This document shows positions 50,340-59,167 of a DNA stretch of 64,000 nucleotides, piece after piece. The notes under the pieces were generated by a model. That model saw only the letters and a list, made by a program, of their open reading frames with translations. It was not told the origin of the DNA and searched no databases. The first letter of the stretch is position 1, and each line of letters starts with the position of its first letter. The position numbers and the translations under genes are program-made. The DNA is taken from positions 108,790-172,789 of the forward strand of contig JAXMAZ010000015.1 in NCBI GenBank assembly GCA_046350115.1, in the 5' to 3' direction. The DNA comes from JAXMAZ01 sp046350115 (GTDB taxonomy: Bacteria; Planctomycetota; Planctomycetia; Gemmatales; Gemmataceae).

Positions 50340-51572
50340 ATGCGACTCCTGCACACCGCCGACTGGCACCTGAACGACCGGCTCGGCCGGATCGACCGGA
50401 CCGACGACCTCCGCAAGGCGGTCGAACGGGTGGCCACGCATTGCAAGGAGCAGAAAGTCGATGTCCTGCTCGTCGCCGGCGACCTGTTCAGCGAGCTGGC
50501 CCGGCCGGACGCCCTGCGGGAGACCATCCGCCACTGGCAGGACGTGTTCGCCGACTTCCTCACCGCCGGCGGCACCATCCTCACCCTGACCGGCAACCAC
50601 GACAACGAGAACTTCTGCCAAACGTTGCGGCACGCCATGATCCTCGCCGCCCCGGCCGTCGGCCGGACCGGGGAGACGGTCCCGCCCGGCCGGCTGTACC
50701 TGGCGTCCGAGCCGACCCTGCTCAAGCTGCGGGACCGGTCCGATAAGTTTGACATGCAGTTCGTGCTGATGCCGTTCCCGACGCCGACCCGGTATCTGAA
50801 GGGCGAGGCCGGCCAGAAGTACGGCAGCCCGGACGAGAAGAACAAGCTGCTCACCGCCGCGTTCGAGCAGGCGATCCGGGACTTCCGCCAGCACCCGCGG
50901 TTCGACCCGGCGGCCCCGGCGGTCCTCGGGGCGCACGTCCACGTCTACGGGTCGCAGGTCGGGCCGAGCCTGTTCCGGCTGACCGAGCAGGAGGACATCG
51001 TTGTCGCCGGGGACGCCTTCCACGACCAGTTCGCCTACGTCGCCCTCGGGCACATCCACAAGCCGCAGAGCCTCGGCGGGCACGACCACGTCCGCTACTC
51101 CGGCAGCATCGAGCGGATGGACCTCGGCGAAGCGAACAACTCGCTCGGCGTGGTGCTCGTCGAGATCGGCGAGCGGGGTCGCGTGAGCGAGCCGACGGTG
51201 CTGCCGCTGCCGGGGACGCCGATCTACGAGGTGGCGATCACCGACCCGGCCGAAGACCTGTCCCGGCTGCGGGCCGAGTACCCGGACGCGGCGACCGACC
51301 TGGTGAACCTGCACATCCGCTACACCGCCGGCCGGGACAACCTGGAGGAGGTGCTGCGGGAGCTGGAGGCGATCTTCCCCCGGTGGTACGCCCGCGACTG
51401 GGTGGAGACGGGCCAGCTCGGGCCGACGCTGACCGTCGGCGATGCGGACCGGAGCAAGGGGTTCGCCGAGACGGTCCGGGAGTACCTGCGGCAAGAGCTG
51501 ATCCAGTACGCCGACAGCGACCGGGACGAGCTGCTGACCCTGGCCGACGAGCTGATCAAGGAGTGCGAGTAA
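50340..51572 (+). CDS. sbcD: DNA repair exonuclease, SbcD/Mre11-like
   Basis: 410 residues from the ATG at 50340 (a GTG directly before it is also possible). The Mre11-type nuclease of the SbcCD complex, which opens hairpins and trims blocked DNA ends with Mn. All phosphoesterase motifs are present: LLHTADWHLND, LLVAGDLFSE, TLTGNHDNENF, LGAHVHVYGS and YVALGHIHKPQ. Longer inserts separate motifs 3 and 4. The C-terminal part (from about 300) would bind SbcC. It forms a two-gene unit with sbcC. Confidence 0.95.
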   Translation: MRLLHTADWHLNDRLGRIDRTDDLRKAVERVATHCKEQKVDVLLVAGDLFSELARPDALRETIRHWQDVFADFLTAGGTILTLTGNHDNENFCQTLRHAMILAAPAVGRTGETVPPGRLYLASEPTLLKLRDRSDKFDMQFVLMPFPTPTRYLKGEAGQKYGSPDEKNKLLTAAFEQAIRDFRQHPRFDPAAPAVLGAHVHVYGSQVGPSLFRLTEQEDIVVAGDAFHDQFAYVALGHIHKPQSLGGHDHVRYSGSIERMDLGEANNSLGVVLVEIGERGRVSEPTVLPLPGTPIYEVAITDPAEDLSRLRAEYPDAATDLVNLHIRYTAGRDNLEEVLRELEAIFPRWYARDWVETGQLGPTLTVGDADRSKGFAETVREYLRQELIQYADSDRDELLTLADELIKECE

Positions 51573-51578
51573 GAATTC

Positions 51579-51665
51579 GCCGCACGATTTCCGCCGAGCC
51601 AAGCACGATCCGATCTGAATCGATTTTGGTTTTGATCGTGCTTGGCTCGGCGGAAATCGTGCGGC
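51579..51665. repeat. Perfect 32-bp-arm inverted repeat between sbcD and sbcC
   Basis: Left arm 51579-51610 and right arm 51634-51665 are exact complements (core CGCACGATTTCCGCC / GGCGGAAATCGTGCG) around a 23-nt A/T-richer loop. It is unrelated to the other palindrome families, less GC-rich, and lies 7 nt after the sbcD stop and 21 nt before the sbcC start. Confidence 0.92.
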
Positions 51666-51686
51666 CAATAATTCGGGTGGCCTGCA

Positions 51687-54600
51687 TTGATCCCCCATCG
51701 CATCAAGCTGACCGGCTTCCTGTCCTACAAGGACGAGCAGGAGGTGCGGTTCGACGACGCCCCGCTGTGGATGCTCGCCGGCACCAACGGCAGCGGCAAG
51801 TCGAGCGTGTTCGACGCCGTCACCTACGCCCTGTTCGGCCACCACCGCGGCGGCAGCCAGAACGCGGCCGAACTCATCAACAAGGAGTCGGCGTCCCTGT
51901 CGGTCGAGTTCGACTTCCGGCTCGACGGCCAGCTGTACCGCATCAAACGCACCCTCCGCAAGAACGCCCGCGGGGTGGTGAGCGGCACCCAGCAAATCTT
52001 CCGCGACCTCGGCGGCAACGACTGGGAGGCGGTCCCGGACACCAACAAGAAGGTGGACTTCGACCGCTGGGTCCACGAAAAGATCGGCCTCAACTACGAG
52101 ACGTTCACCTCGTCCGTCCTGCTGCTCCAGGGGCGGGCGGAGAAGCTGCTGGACGCCCGCCCGTCCGGCCGGGCCGAGGTGCTGGCCGGGATCGTCGACC
52201 TGGAGCGATATCAGCGGCTGCACGAGAAGGCGAACGCCCGCAAGCTGGAATTGAAGGCGAGACTGGAAGCCCTGTCCCACCAGGCGGACGCGGTGCCGGA
52301 CGTGTCCGACCTGGAGCTGTTCACCGCAACCAACAAGATCAGCGAGTGCGAGGACGCCCGGCAGCAGGCCCAGGCGGCGGCCGACGCGGCGGTGCAGGTG
52401 GAGATGCAGGCCGGCCGGTGGGCGGACCTGCAAGGCCGGCTCGTCGCCGCCCGGCAGCGGTTGACCCAGGCGGAAGGGCTGCTCGGCGAGGCGGTGCGGA
52501 TCGAGAAGCAGGTGAACCGCCTCCGCGAGCTTCGGGACGTGCTGCCGGCGGTGAACACCGTCGTCACCATGCGGGGCCAACTGCAAGAGTCCGACCGCAA
52601 GACCCAGCGGCTCCAGAAGGAGAAGGACGAGGCCAAGGCCCGCCAGGAGCGGGCCGAGCACGCCCAGAAGCAGGCCCAACAGAAGCGGACCAGCCTGCAG
52701 AAGAAGCTGACCGCCGACGAGGCCCGGCTCGCCGACCTGAACGCCCGGCTGCGGGAGTTGGCCGGGGTGTTGAAGACGGTGGAGCAGGCCGAGCGGCAGG
52801 AGGCCGAGCTGAAGCGGCTCGACGCCGACCTGGCCCGGCTGCCGGCGAAGCCCGAGGAGGCGGTCGAGCAGGTCCACCGGGAGGTGGACCACCTGACCGA
52901 GCTGAACCGCGTCCTGCCGCTGCTGGAGCAGTTCCAGACCGACCGGCACGAGCTGGGCGTCGCCGTCCGGGCCGAGCGAGAAACCCGGGCCGAACAGCAG
53001 AAGGTTCAGGCGGACGGGGCGGCGAAGAAGGCCGAGGCGGAGAAGCTGGCCCCCGAACTGGCCGCCGCCAAGCAATCGCTCGCGGCGGCCGAGGAGCGGG
53101 TGGCCGTCACTCGCACGCTGGCGGATCAGGCCCGGGCGGCGGCCGACGAGTTCGGCAAACTGACCGGGGCGAAGACCTGCACGGCCTGCGGCCAGCCGCT
53201 GACCAAGGAGCACCACGCGGCCGAGAAAAAGCGGCGGGACGACGCCGCCAAGGCTGCCGACCGCGACCACAAGGCGGCCATCGACTCCCGGCAGACGGCA
53301 GCCGATACCGAGCGGCAACTGTCCGCCCGGGAGGCCGAGTTGAAGGTGGTGTTGGACAAGCTGCGGGACGCCTACCGCGACAACGCCCTGCATTTGAAGC
53401 AGCACGCGGCCGACGGCAAGCGGCTGGCCGAGGCGCTGGCCCTGCGGTACGCCCAGCTCCCCGCTGACTTCCAGCGGAAGATCGCCCCCGCCCCGCCGGC
53501 CGACTGGACCGCCACCCACTACCCGGAGCGGGACGAACTGGTCGCCCTGCGGCGGGAGGCCGGCGGCCTGGAGGCGGCCAAGCTGCGCAAACGGGACGCC
53601 GAGCAGACGGCCGCCCGGGTGCAAGGGCTGCGAGCCAAGGCGGACGCCGCCCGGCAGGCGCTCGACCACCTGCGGGCCGACCTGCCGCCCGGCGACCTGG
53701 GCGGGCTGCGGCAGGAGCACGCCACCCTGCAGGCCGAGGAGACGGCCGTGGTGAACGCCATCCGGGCCGGCAAGCAGGCCATCGTCGGGGCCGACACGGA
53801 GGTGGACAAGCTCGGCCGGGAGGCTCACGCGGCGGTCACGCTCATCACCGACGCGGTCGGCAAGCTGCACACCGAGGAAGTCACCCGCAAGCACTGCACC
53901 GACGCCGCCGACCGGGCGCTCAGCTACCTGCCGCCGGCGTGGCAGGCGTCCACCGCCGCCGCCGGGCTGACCGACTACCATGCCTGGAAGTCCGAACTGG
54001 ACGAGCTGCAAGCCGGCGGGGCGGAGGAGAAGTTCAACCGGCTGGAGCAGGCCCGCGGCGGGCTGGCGTCGTTGCGGCAGGACATCACCGACCTGGACGC
54101 CCAGGCGGACCGCTTCCCGCAGGACGCCCGCCGCACCCCGGAGGAGGCGCGGGCGCTGGTCGCCGCGGCGCGGGCCGACGTGGAGTCACGGGAGAAGGCG
54201 CTGCGGGACGCCCAGCGGGAGAAAGCGATCCTCGACGGCCACCGGGAGCAGCGGGCCAAGCTCGGCGAGCAGGTGAAGCGGCTGGACGCCGGCCACAACC
54301 GGTACAAGCAGTTGAGCGAGCTGCTCGGCCGGGACCGGCTCCAGCGGCACCTGGTCCGCCAGGCCGAGCGGCAGATCGTCGATTACGCCAACGCGGTGCT
54401 CGACCGGCTGAGCGGCGGGCAACTGTTCCTCAAACTGGTCGGCGGCGAGGACGGGGCCGGGGCCGACCGGGCGCTGGAACTCGAGTGCGCCAACCGCGTC
54501 ACCGGCGGCGCCCCGATCAACGTGGCGTTCCTGAGCGGCAGCCAGCGGTTCCGGGTGGCGGTGAGTCTGGCACTCGCCATCGGCCAGTACGCCAGCCGCC

Positions 54601-54818
54601 AGCACCGGCCGATCGAGAGCGTCATCATTGACGAGGGGTTCGGCTGCCTCGACCGCCAGGGCCGGCAGGTGATGATCCAGGAGTTGCAGAACCTGCGGGG
54701 GCACCTGCACTGCATTTTGCTGGTCAGCCACCAGGAGGAGTTCGCCGACGCCTTCAGCGACGGCTACCGGTTCGAGCTGCAAGACGGGGCGACCAAGGTG
54801 AGCCGGTTCCGGCGGTAG
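51687..54818 (+). CDS. sbcC: SbcC/Rad50-like AAA+ ATPase
   Basis: 1043 residues from a TTG start; the opening LIPHRIKLTGFLSYKDE is the normal N-terminus. ATPase and DNA tether of the SbcCD nuclease. Walker A GTNGSGKSS is near 32-40, QGRAEKLLDARPSGRAEVL follows, then about 700 residues of coiled coil with a CxxC zinc hook (TCTACGQPL, Cys498 and Cys501) at its middle. The C-terminus has the ABC signature FLSGSQRFRVAVSLALAIG and Walker B SVIIDEGFGCLDRQG. TTG and the palindrome just upstream suggest reduced or controlled translation. Confidence 0.95.
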   Translation: MIPHRIKLTGFLSYKDEQEVRFDDAPLWMLAGTNGSGKSSVFDAVTYALFGHHRGGSQNAAELINKESASLSVEFDFRLDGQLYRIKRTLRKNARGVVSGTQQIFRDLGGNDWEAVPDTNKKVDFDRWVHEKIGLNYETFTSSVLLLQGRAEKLLDARPSGRAEVLAGIVDLERYQRLHEKANARKLELKARLEALSHQADAVPDVSDLELFTATNKISECEDARQQAQAAADAAVQVEMQAGRWADLQGRLVAARQRLTQAEGLLGEAVRIEKQVNRLRELRDVLPAVNTVVTMRGQLQESDRKTQRLQKEKDEAKARQERAEHAQKQAQQKRTSLQKKLTADEARLADLNARLRELAGVLKTVEQAERQEAELKRLDADLARLPAKPEEAVEQVHREVDHLTELNRVLPLLEQFQTDRHELGVAVRAERETRAEQQKVQADGAAKKAEAEKLAPELAAAKQSLAAAEERVAVTRTLADQARAAADEFGKLTGAKTCTACGQPLTKEHHAAEKKRRDDAAKAADRDHKAAIDSRQTAADTERQLSAREAELKVVLDKLRDAYRDNALHLKQHAADGKRLAEALALRYAQLPADFQRKIAPAPPADWTATHYPERDELVALRREAGGLEAAKLRKRDAEQTAARVQGLRAKADAARQALDHLRADLPPGDLGGLRQEHATLQAEETAVVNAIRAGKQAIVGADTEVDKLGREAHAAVTLITDAVGKLHTEEVTRKHCTDAADRALSYLPPAWQASTAAAGLTDYHAWKSELDELQAGGAEEKFNRLEQARGGLASLRQDITDLDAQADRFPQDARRTPEEARALVAAARADVESREKALRDAQREKAILDGHREQRAKLGEQVKRLDAGHNRYKQLSELLGRDRLQRHLVRQAERQIVDYANAVLDRLSGGQLFLKLVGGEDGAGADRALELECANRVTGGAPINVAFLSGSQRFRVAVSLALAIGQYASRQHRPIESVIIDEGFGCLDRQGRQVMIQELQNLRGHLHCILLVSHQEEFADAFSDGYRFELQDGATKVSRFRR

Positions 54819-54830
54819 ACTTGGGCGGCG

Positions 54831-54966
54831 ACCTGGGAGGGCGAGGCTCCTGCCGAGCCGGGGAGCGCGGGGCAACGGCCCGAAGGCTCACCCGATGCCG
54901 TCGCCGGGCAAAGGACGGAGCGGTTGCCGCAGGCTGACGGCTCGGCAGGAGCCTCGCCCTCCCAGG
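54831..54966. repeat. Long palindrome, GAGGCTCCTGCCGAGCC family (copy 3)
   Basis: ACCTGGGAGGGCGAGGCTCC to its complement ending CCTCCCAGGT at 54966, 12 nt after the sbcC stop. Confidence 0.88.
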
Positions 54967-55037
54967 TCGGGGAGAGGCTCCGGTCGCCGGGCGGTGGGAC
55001 AGCGATATGTTGTCCGCACCGCCGCGGAGGTTCCCCG

Positions 55038-55700
55038 ATGATCCCGCTGTTCGCCGACCTGGCCGCCGACATCGCCAACGACTCCGGCAAGAAGCTGGCC
55101 ACCGCCGTCATCGTCACCGTCGTCTCGACGGTCGCGTCGTTCCTGGTCGGCCGGTACTGGGGCCGGTATCAGGCCGGCCGGCAGTGGGCCAAGAAGGAGT
55201 TCCTCGACCGGGTGATCGTGTCGCTCAACATCTTCGCCGACGACACACTGAAGATCCGCACGGTGATGGAGCGGTCGCTGGACGAGGTGTTCCTCAACCG
55301 GGTGGCGATCGACAAGGTGCTGGCCGCCGCCCGCAAATGCACCCCGGACCAGCCGATCCTGCCCATCGCCAAGGCCGACCGGTGGTACCTGCTCAACTTC
55401 GTCCTGAACGCGGTGGCCGAGCACTTCGTCGCCGGGCAGATCAAGCAGGACGCCGGGGAGAAGGTGACGGCGGTGCGGTACGCGCTGTTCCTGACCGCCG
55501 AGTTGGTCGGGGACGAGCGGATCCGCAAGGTGCGGGCGATGCTGGTGAAGCGGGACCACCTGGTCAACTTCCCGTACCCGGACGCCCCGCCGAAGCTGGA
55601 GAACCCGTGGCACATCGACCGGGTGAAGACGCTGAAGGCGGCCGCCGCCCTGTATGCCGCCGAGCCGGACCACTTCCTGACGCTGGAAGTGTGCGTGTGA
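55038..55700 (+). CDS. Single-span membrane protein of unknown function
   Basis: 220 residues from the ATG at 55038, after GCCGCGGAGGTTCCCC. An N-terminal membrane span (ATAVIVTVVSTVASFLVGRYW, about 20-40) with a basic tail (GRYQAGRQWAKKEFL) is followed by a helical cytoplasmic domain (LDEVFLNRVAIDKVLAAARK, WYLLNFVLNAVAEHFVAG, DERIRKVRAMLVKR). No family recognised. It stands alone between two palindromes. Confidence 0.72.
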   Translation: MIPLFADLAADIANDSGKKLATAVIVTVVSTVASFLVGRYWGRYQAGRQWAKKEFLDRVIVSLNIFADDTLKIRTVMERSLDEVFLNRVAIDKVLAAARKCTPDQPILPIAKADRWYLLNFVLNAVAEHFVAGQIKQDAGEKVTAVRYALFLTAELVGDERIRKVRAMLVKRDHLVNFPYPDAPPKLENPWHIDRVKTLKAAAALYAAEPDHFLTLEVCV

Positions 55701-55705
55701 TTATT

Positions 55706-55812
55706 GTAGGGCGGGTCAAGCCGGCTCTGCGGCGCCCGACCCGCCGGCCCCGCAACCGCTCCCCGCCCGGGCCGGCGGGTCGGCGCCGCAGAGCCGGCTT
55801 GACCCGCCCTAC
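55706..55812. repeat. Long palindrome, GTAGGGCGGGTCAAGCCGGC family (copy 4)
   Basis: Begins 5 nt after the membrane protein stop. Nearly identical to copy 3 at 41486-41592, including the GCTCTGCGGCGC core. Confidence 0.9.
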
Positions 55813-55892
55813 GCCAAACCTGCCCTCTCGCCTTCGCCGCCGCCGTCGGGTAGGATGCCGGCCACGCCACCCGCCGCCACCGAGGGTCTCCC

Positions 55893-57239
55893 GTGGGCGA
55901 AACCACCCCGTCCGTCCCCGCCGCCGGCCACCCCCGCGGCCTGCTGTTCTTCTTCTGGGGCGAGTTCGCCGAGCGGTGCAGCTACTACGGGATGCGGGCC
56001 ATCCTGCCGCTGTACCTGACCACCCGGCTGAACATGCCGGACGACCAGGCCAGCCAGTGGTACTTCGCGTTCAAGATGGCCTGCTACTTCCTGCCCCTGC
56101 TCGGCGGCTGGCTGGCCGACCGGTATCTGGGCAAGTACTGGACGATCGTCGGGTTCTCCGTCCCGTATGTGATCGGCCAGTTGCTCATCGGGATCGAGAA
56201 CGACTGGGTGGTCATGCTCGCCCTGGCCCTGTGCGCGATGGGCAGCGGGGTGATCAAGCCGAACATCTCGGCCCTGATGGGGCTGACCTACGACCAGCAG
56301 CGGCCGGGGAACACGACCCTGCGGGCCAGCGCCTTCCTGTGGTTCTACTTCGCGGTGAACGTCGGGGCGCTCATCTCCCTGTTCGCCCTGCCGGTCATCC
56401 GGAACAAGTTCGGGTATCAGGTGGCGTTCCTGGTGCCGGCCGGGTTCATGGCCGCCGCCCTGCTCATCTTCGCCCTGGGCAAGCCGCACTACGCGACCGA
56501 GACGGTCGGCCCGGCCCCGCCGATGACCCCGGCGGAGCGGGCCGAGCAGCGGAAGGTGCTGGCCCGGCTGCTCGGGGTGTTCTTCCTGGTCATCTTCTTC
56601 TGGGTGGTGTACGAGCACAACGACACCCAGTGGACGTTCTTCGCCCGGGACCACATCGACCTGACCATGCCGAGCTGGGCGCCGGGCTGGCTGGAGGCGG
56701 CCGACAAGGACGGCAAGCCCACCGGGCAGGTCGCCCCGGACCAGTTCCAGTTCATCAACGCCCTGTTCGTGCTGCTGCTCGTCCTGTTCTTCCAGTGGTT
56801 CTGGCCGACCGTCGACCCGACCGGCAAGCGGGTGCCGCAAACGACCAAGGTGCTGTTCGGGTTCGTGTTCACCGGGGCCGGGCCGGCGATTCTCGCCCTG
56901 GCCGCCCAGGGGACGGCCGGCGGGGCCAAGGTGTCGATGCTGTGGATCGTCGGGGCGTACATCGTCCTGACGCTCGGCGAGGTGCTGCTGTACGGCACCA
57001 TGCTCGACCTGTCCTACGCCTACGCCCCGGCCCGGATGAAGGGGTTCATCACCGCCTGCTTCCTGGTGACGAACGCGCTGGGCAACCTGATCAACATGCA
57101 GTACGCCAAGCTGTACAACACCCGGCTCAGCCCGGAGACGTTCTTCACCATCGACGCGGCCCTGTGCTTCGGGGCGGCGGTGGCGTTCTTCTTCGTCGCC
57201 CAGCGGTTCAACCGGGCCAACGCGGCCGCCGCCACATAG
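55893..57239 (+). CDS. POT/PTR family proton-coupled peptide transporter
   Basis: 448 residues from a GTG start; a TAGGAT hexamer is 37 nt upstream. Takes up di- and tripeptides with protons. The POT motif FFFWGEFAERCSYYGMRAIL (proton-coupling ExxER-type helix) is at about 18-37, GGWLADRYLGKYWTIV follows, and ALCAMGSGVIKPNISALMG is the second signature. About 12-14 spans are apparent, with a cytoplasmic basic loop near 205-225. The gene ends just before a palindrome. Confidence 0.93.
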   Translation: MGETTPSVPAAGHPRGLLFFFWGEFAERCSYYGMRAILPLYLTTRLNMPDDQASQWYFAFKMACYFLPLLGGWLADRYLGKYWTIVGFSVPYVIGQLLIGIENDWVVMLALALCAMGSGVIKPNISALMGLTYDQQRPGNTTLRASAFLWFYFAVNVGALISLFALPVIRNKFGYQVAFLVPAGFMAAALLIFALGKPHYATETVGPAPPMTPAERAEQRKVLARLLGVFFLVIFFWVVYEHNDTQWTFFARDHIDLTMPSWAPGWLEAADKDGKPTGQVAPDQFQFINALFVLLLVLFFQWFWPTVDPTGKRVPQTTKVLFGFVFTGAGPAILALAAQGTAGGAKVSMLWIVGAYIVLTLGEVLLYGTMLDLSYAYAPARMKGFITACFLVTNALGNLINMQYAKLYNTRLSPETFFTIDAALCFGAAVAFFFVAQRFNRANAAAAT

Positions 57240-57252
57240 CGGCGTCTAACCC

Positions 57253-57359
57253 GTAGGGTGCGTTGAGGAGGCTTTGCGACGAAACGCACCAGCCCCGCAA
57301 GGATATCCCCACGGGGGGAAGTCTCACGGTGCGTTTCGCAGAGCCTCAACGCACCCTAC
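57253..57359. repeat. Long palindrome, GTAGGGTGCGT family (copy 5)
   Basis: GTAGGGTGCGTTGAGGAGGC and complement, ending 11 nt before the ATG of the DUF885 gene. It therefore either lies in that gene's leader or the promoter is within it. Confidence 0.9.
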
Positions 57360-57370
57360 GAAAGCCCGCC

Positions 57371-59092
57371 ATGCTCACTCTGCTGCTCGCCATGACCCTG
57401 TCCGCCGACCCGTCCGCCGAGGACGCCAAGCTCGCCGCCCGGTTCCAGCGGTACGTCGAGGAGGAGTGCCGCCGGCACCCTCTGTGGGCCACCCAACAGG
57501 GGAACCACGACTACGACGACCGGCTGGACGACCTGTCCCCGATGGCCCGGGCCGAGGACATCCGCCGGGCCGAGGCGCTGCTCGCCGAACTGCCCAAGGC
57601 GATCGATTACGCCAAGCTCTCCCGGGCCGGGCAGATCGACTTCGAGATCTGGACCCACGCCCTCAAGTACCAGCTCTGGCAGGCGGCCAACGCCGACCCG
57701 TACACCACCGACCCGCGGGTGTACGGCGAGTACCTGTCGGACAGCGTGTTCCTGCTGTTCACCCAGAGCACGCTGCCGAAGGGGCGGAACGTGGCCAACG
57801 CCGCCCGGCGAATCACCTACGTGCCGCGGGTGATCGAGGCGGCCAAGGCGTCGCTCAAGAACCCGCCCCGGCTGTACACCGAGATCGCCATCAAGCGGAC
57901 CAAGGGGGCGATCGGCTTCTTCGAGAAGGACATCTTCGGGTTCGCCGGCGTGACCCCGGGGACCGGCGAGCTGGCCGGCCCGTGCCGGGACGCGGTCGCT
58001 GCCCTCAAGGAGTACGCCGCCTGGCTGGAGACGGAGTTGCTGCCGAAGTCCGACGGCGAGTGGCGGCTGGGCAAGGACAAGTTCGCCGCCAAGCTGGAAC
58101 TCGAACTGGACGCCGGCCTCACCGCCGCCGACGTGCTGGCCGCCGCCGAGCAGGAGGCGGTGCGGGTCGAGGCGGAGATGTACTTCGTGGCCAAGCAACT
58201 GTGGAGCAAGCTGTTCCCGGGCAAGCCGGTGCCGCCGGACGCCGCCGCCGGCCGCCGGGAGACGGTCAAGCTCGTCCTCGACGAACTCGGCAAGGACCAC
58301 GGCACCGAGAAGTCCATCGTCGCCGACGCCCGCCAGACGGTGGACCGGATCAAGGCGTTCATCCAAGAGAAGCGCATCCTGACCCTGCCGGACCCGGACC
58401 GGTGCCAGGTGATCGAGATGCCGGAGTTCCAGCGGGGGTACTCGACTGCTTATCTCAACCCGGCCCCGCCGCTCGACCCGACCGCCGCCAGCCTGTACGC
58501 GGTCAGCCCGCCGCCCACCGACTGGCCGACGGATCGTCGCACCGCCTACCTGCGGGAGTACAACCGGGCGATGATGCAGATCCTCACCATCCACGAGGCG
58601 TACCCGGGGCACTACGTCCAGCTCGCCTACGGGGTGCGGCACCCGTCGCTCGTCCGGCGGGTCTTGTACAGCGGCACGTTCGCCGAGGGGTGGGCGGTGT
58701 ACACCGAGCAGATGATGCTCGACCAGGGGTACGGCGACGGGGATTTGTCCCTCCGGCTGCACCAGCTCAAGTTCTACCTTCGGGCGGTGATCAACGCGAT
58801 CCTCGACTACCACATGCACTGCCGGAACATGACCGACGAGGAGGCGCTGTCCCTGCTGGTCGGCCGCGGGTTCCAGACGGAAGGCGAGGCGGTCGGCAAG
58901 GTCGCCCGGGCGAAGCAGAGCAGCACCCAACTGTCAACGTACTTCACCGGGCGGACGGCGTTCTACCGGCTGCGGCAGGCGGTCCAGCGGAAGCAGGGGG
59001 AGGCGTTTGACCTGGCCAAGTACCACGAGGCGGTGCTGAACCAAGGGACGCTGCCGGTGAAGTATCTGCCGGAGCTGATGGGTCTGAAGTAA
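57371..59092 (+). CDS. DUF885 family zinc peptidase-like protein
   Basis: 573 residues; the ATG at 57371 gives a short signal-like N-terminus (MLTLLLAMTLSADPSA). DUF885 proteins resemble M32/M3 carboxypeptidases; the zinc motif HEAYPGH is at 408-414 (MQILTIHEAYPGHYVQL), and the third ligand is expected in GTFAEGWAVYTEQMMLDQG, about 30 residues on. The N-terminal helical half (40-370) forms the lid over the cleft, with QGNHDYDDRLDDLSP as the family opening. Probably periplasmic peptide breakdown. Adjacent to a peptide transporter, which fits a peptide-use pair. Confidence 0.9.
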   Translation: MLTLLLAMTLSADPSAEDAKLAARFQRYVEEECRRHPLWATQQGNHDYDDRLDDLSPMARAEDIRRAEALLAELPKAIDYAKLSRAGQIDFEIWTHALKYQLWQAANADPYTTDPRVYGEYLSDSVFLLFTQSTLPKGRNVANAARRITYVPRVIEAAKASLKNPPRLYTEIAIKRTKGAIGFFEKDIFGFAGVTPGTGELAGPCRDAVAALKEYAAWLETELLPKSDGEWRLGKDKFAAKLELELDAGLTAADVLAAAEQEAVRVEAEMYFVAKQLWSKLFPGKPVPPDAAAGRRETVKLVLDELGKDHGTEKSIVADARQTVDRIKAFIQEKRILTLPDPDRCQVIEMPEFQRGYSTAYLNPAPPLDPTAASLYAVSPPPTDWPTDRRTAYLREYNRAMMQILTIHEAYPGHYVQLAYGVRHPSLVRRVLYSGTFAEGWAVYTEQMMLDQGYGDGDLSLRLHQLKFYLRAVINAILDYHMHCRNMTDEEALSLLVGRGFQTEGEAVGKVARAKQSSTQLSTYFTGRTAFYRLRQAVQRKQGEAFDLAKYHEAVLNQGTLPVKYLPELMGLK

Positions 59093-59102
59093 ACGAGAAT
59101 TG

Positions 59103-59158
59103 GTTAGCGGTCCGGCCTCCGGCCGGACCCCGGCGATGCCGCAGGCGTCGCCGCTAAC
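59103..59158. repeat. Palindrome GTTAGCGG...CCGCTAAC
   Basis: Outer arms GTTAGCGG and CCGCTAAC with an inner GGTCCGGCC/GGCCGGACC hairpin. Between the convergent DUF885 and TIGR00300 genes; a likely bidirectional terminator. Confidence 0.8.
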
Positions 59159-59167
59159 CCCCGCGCG

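Noticed and set aside
50325..54011. A 1228-residue minus-strand reading frame over sbcCD
   Set aside because: Shadow of sbcD and sbcC, which have complete motifs on the plus strand.
12849..57359. Repeats as a CRISPR array
   Set aside because: Copies are kilobases apart, palindromic and without regular spacers.
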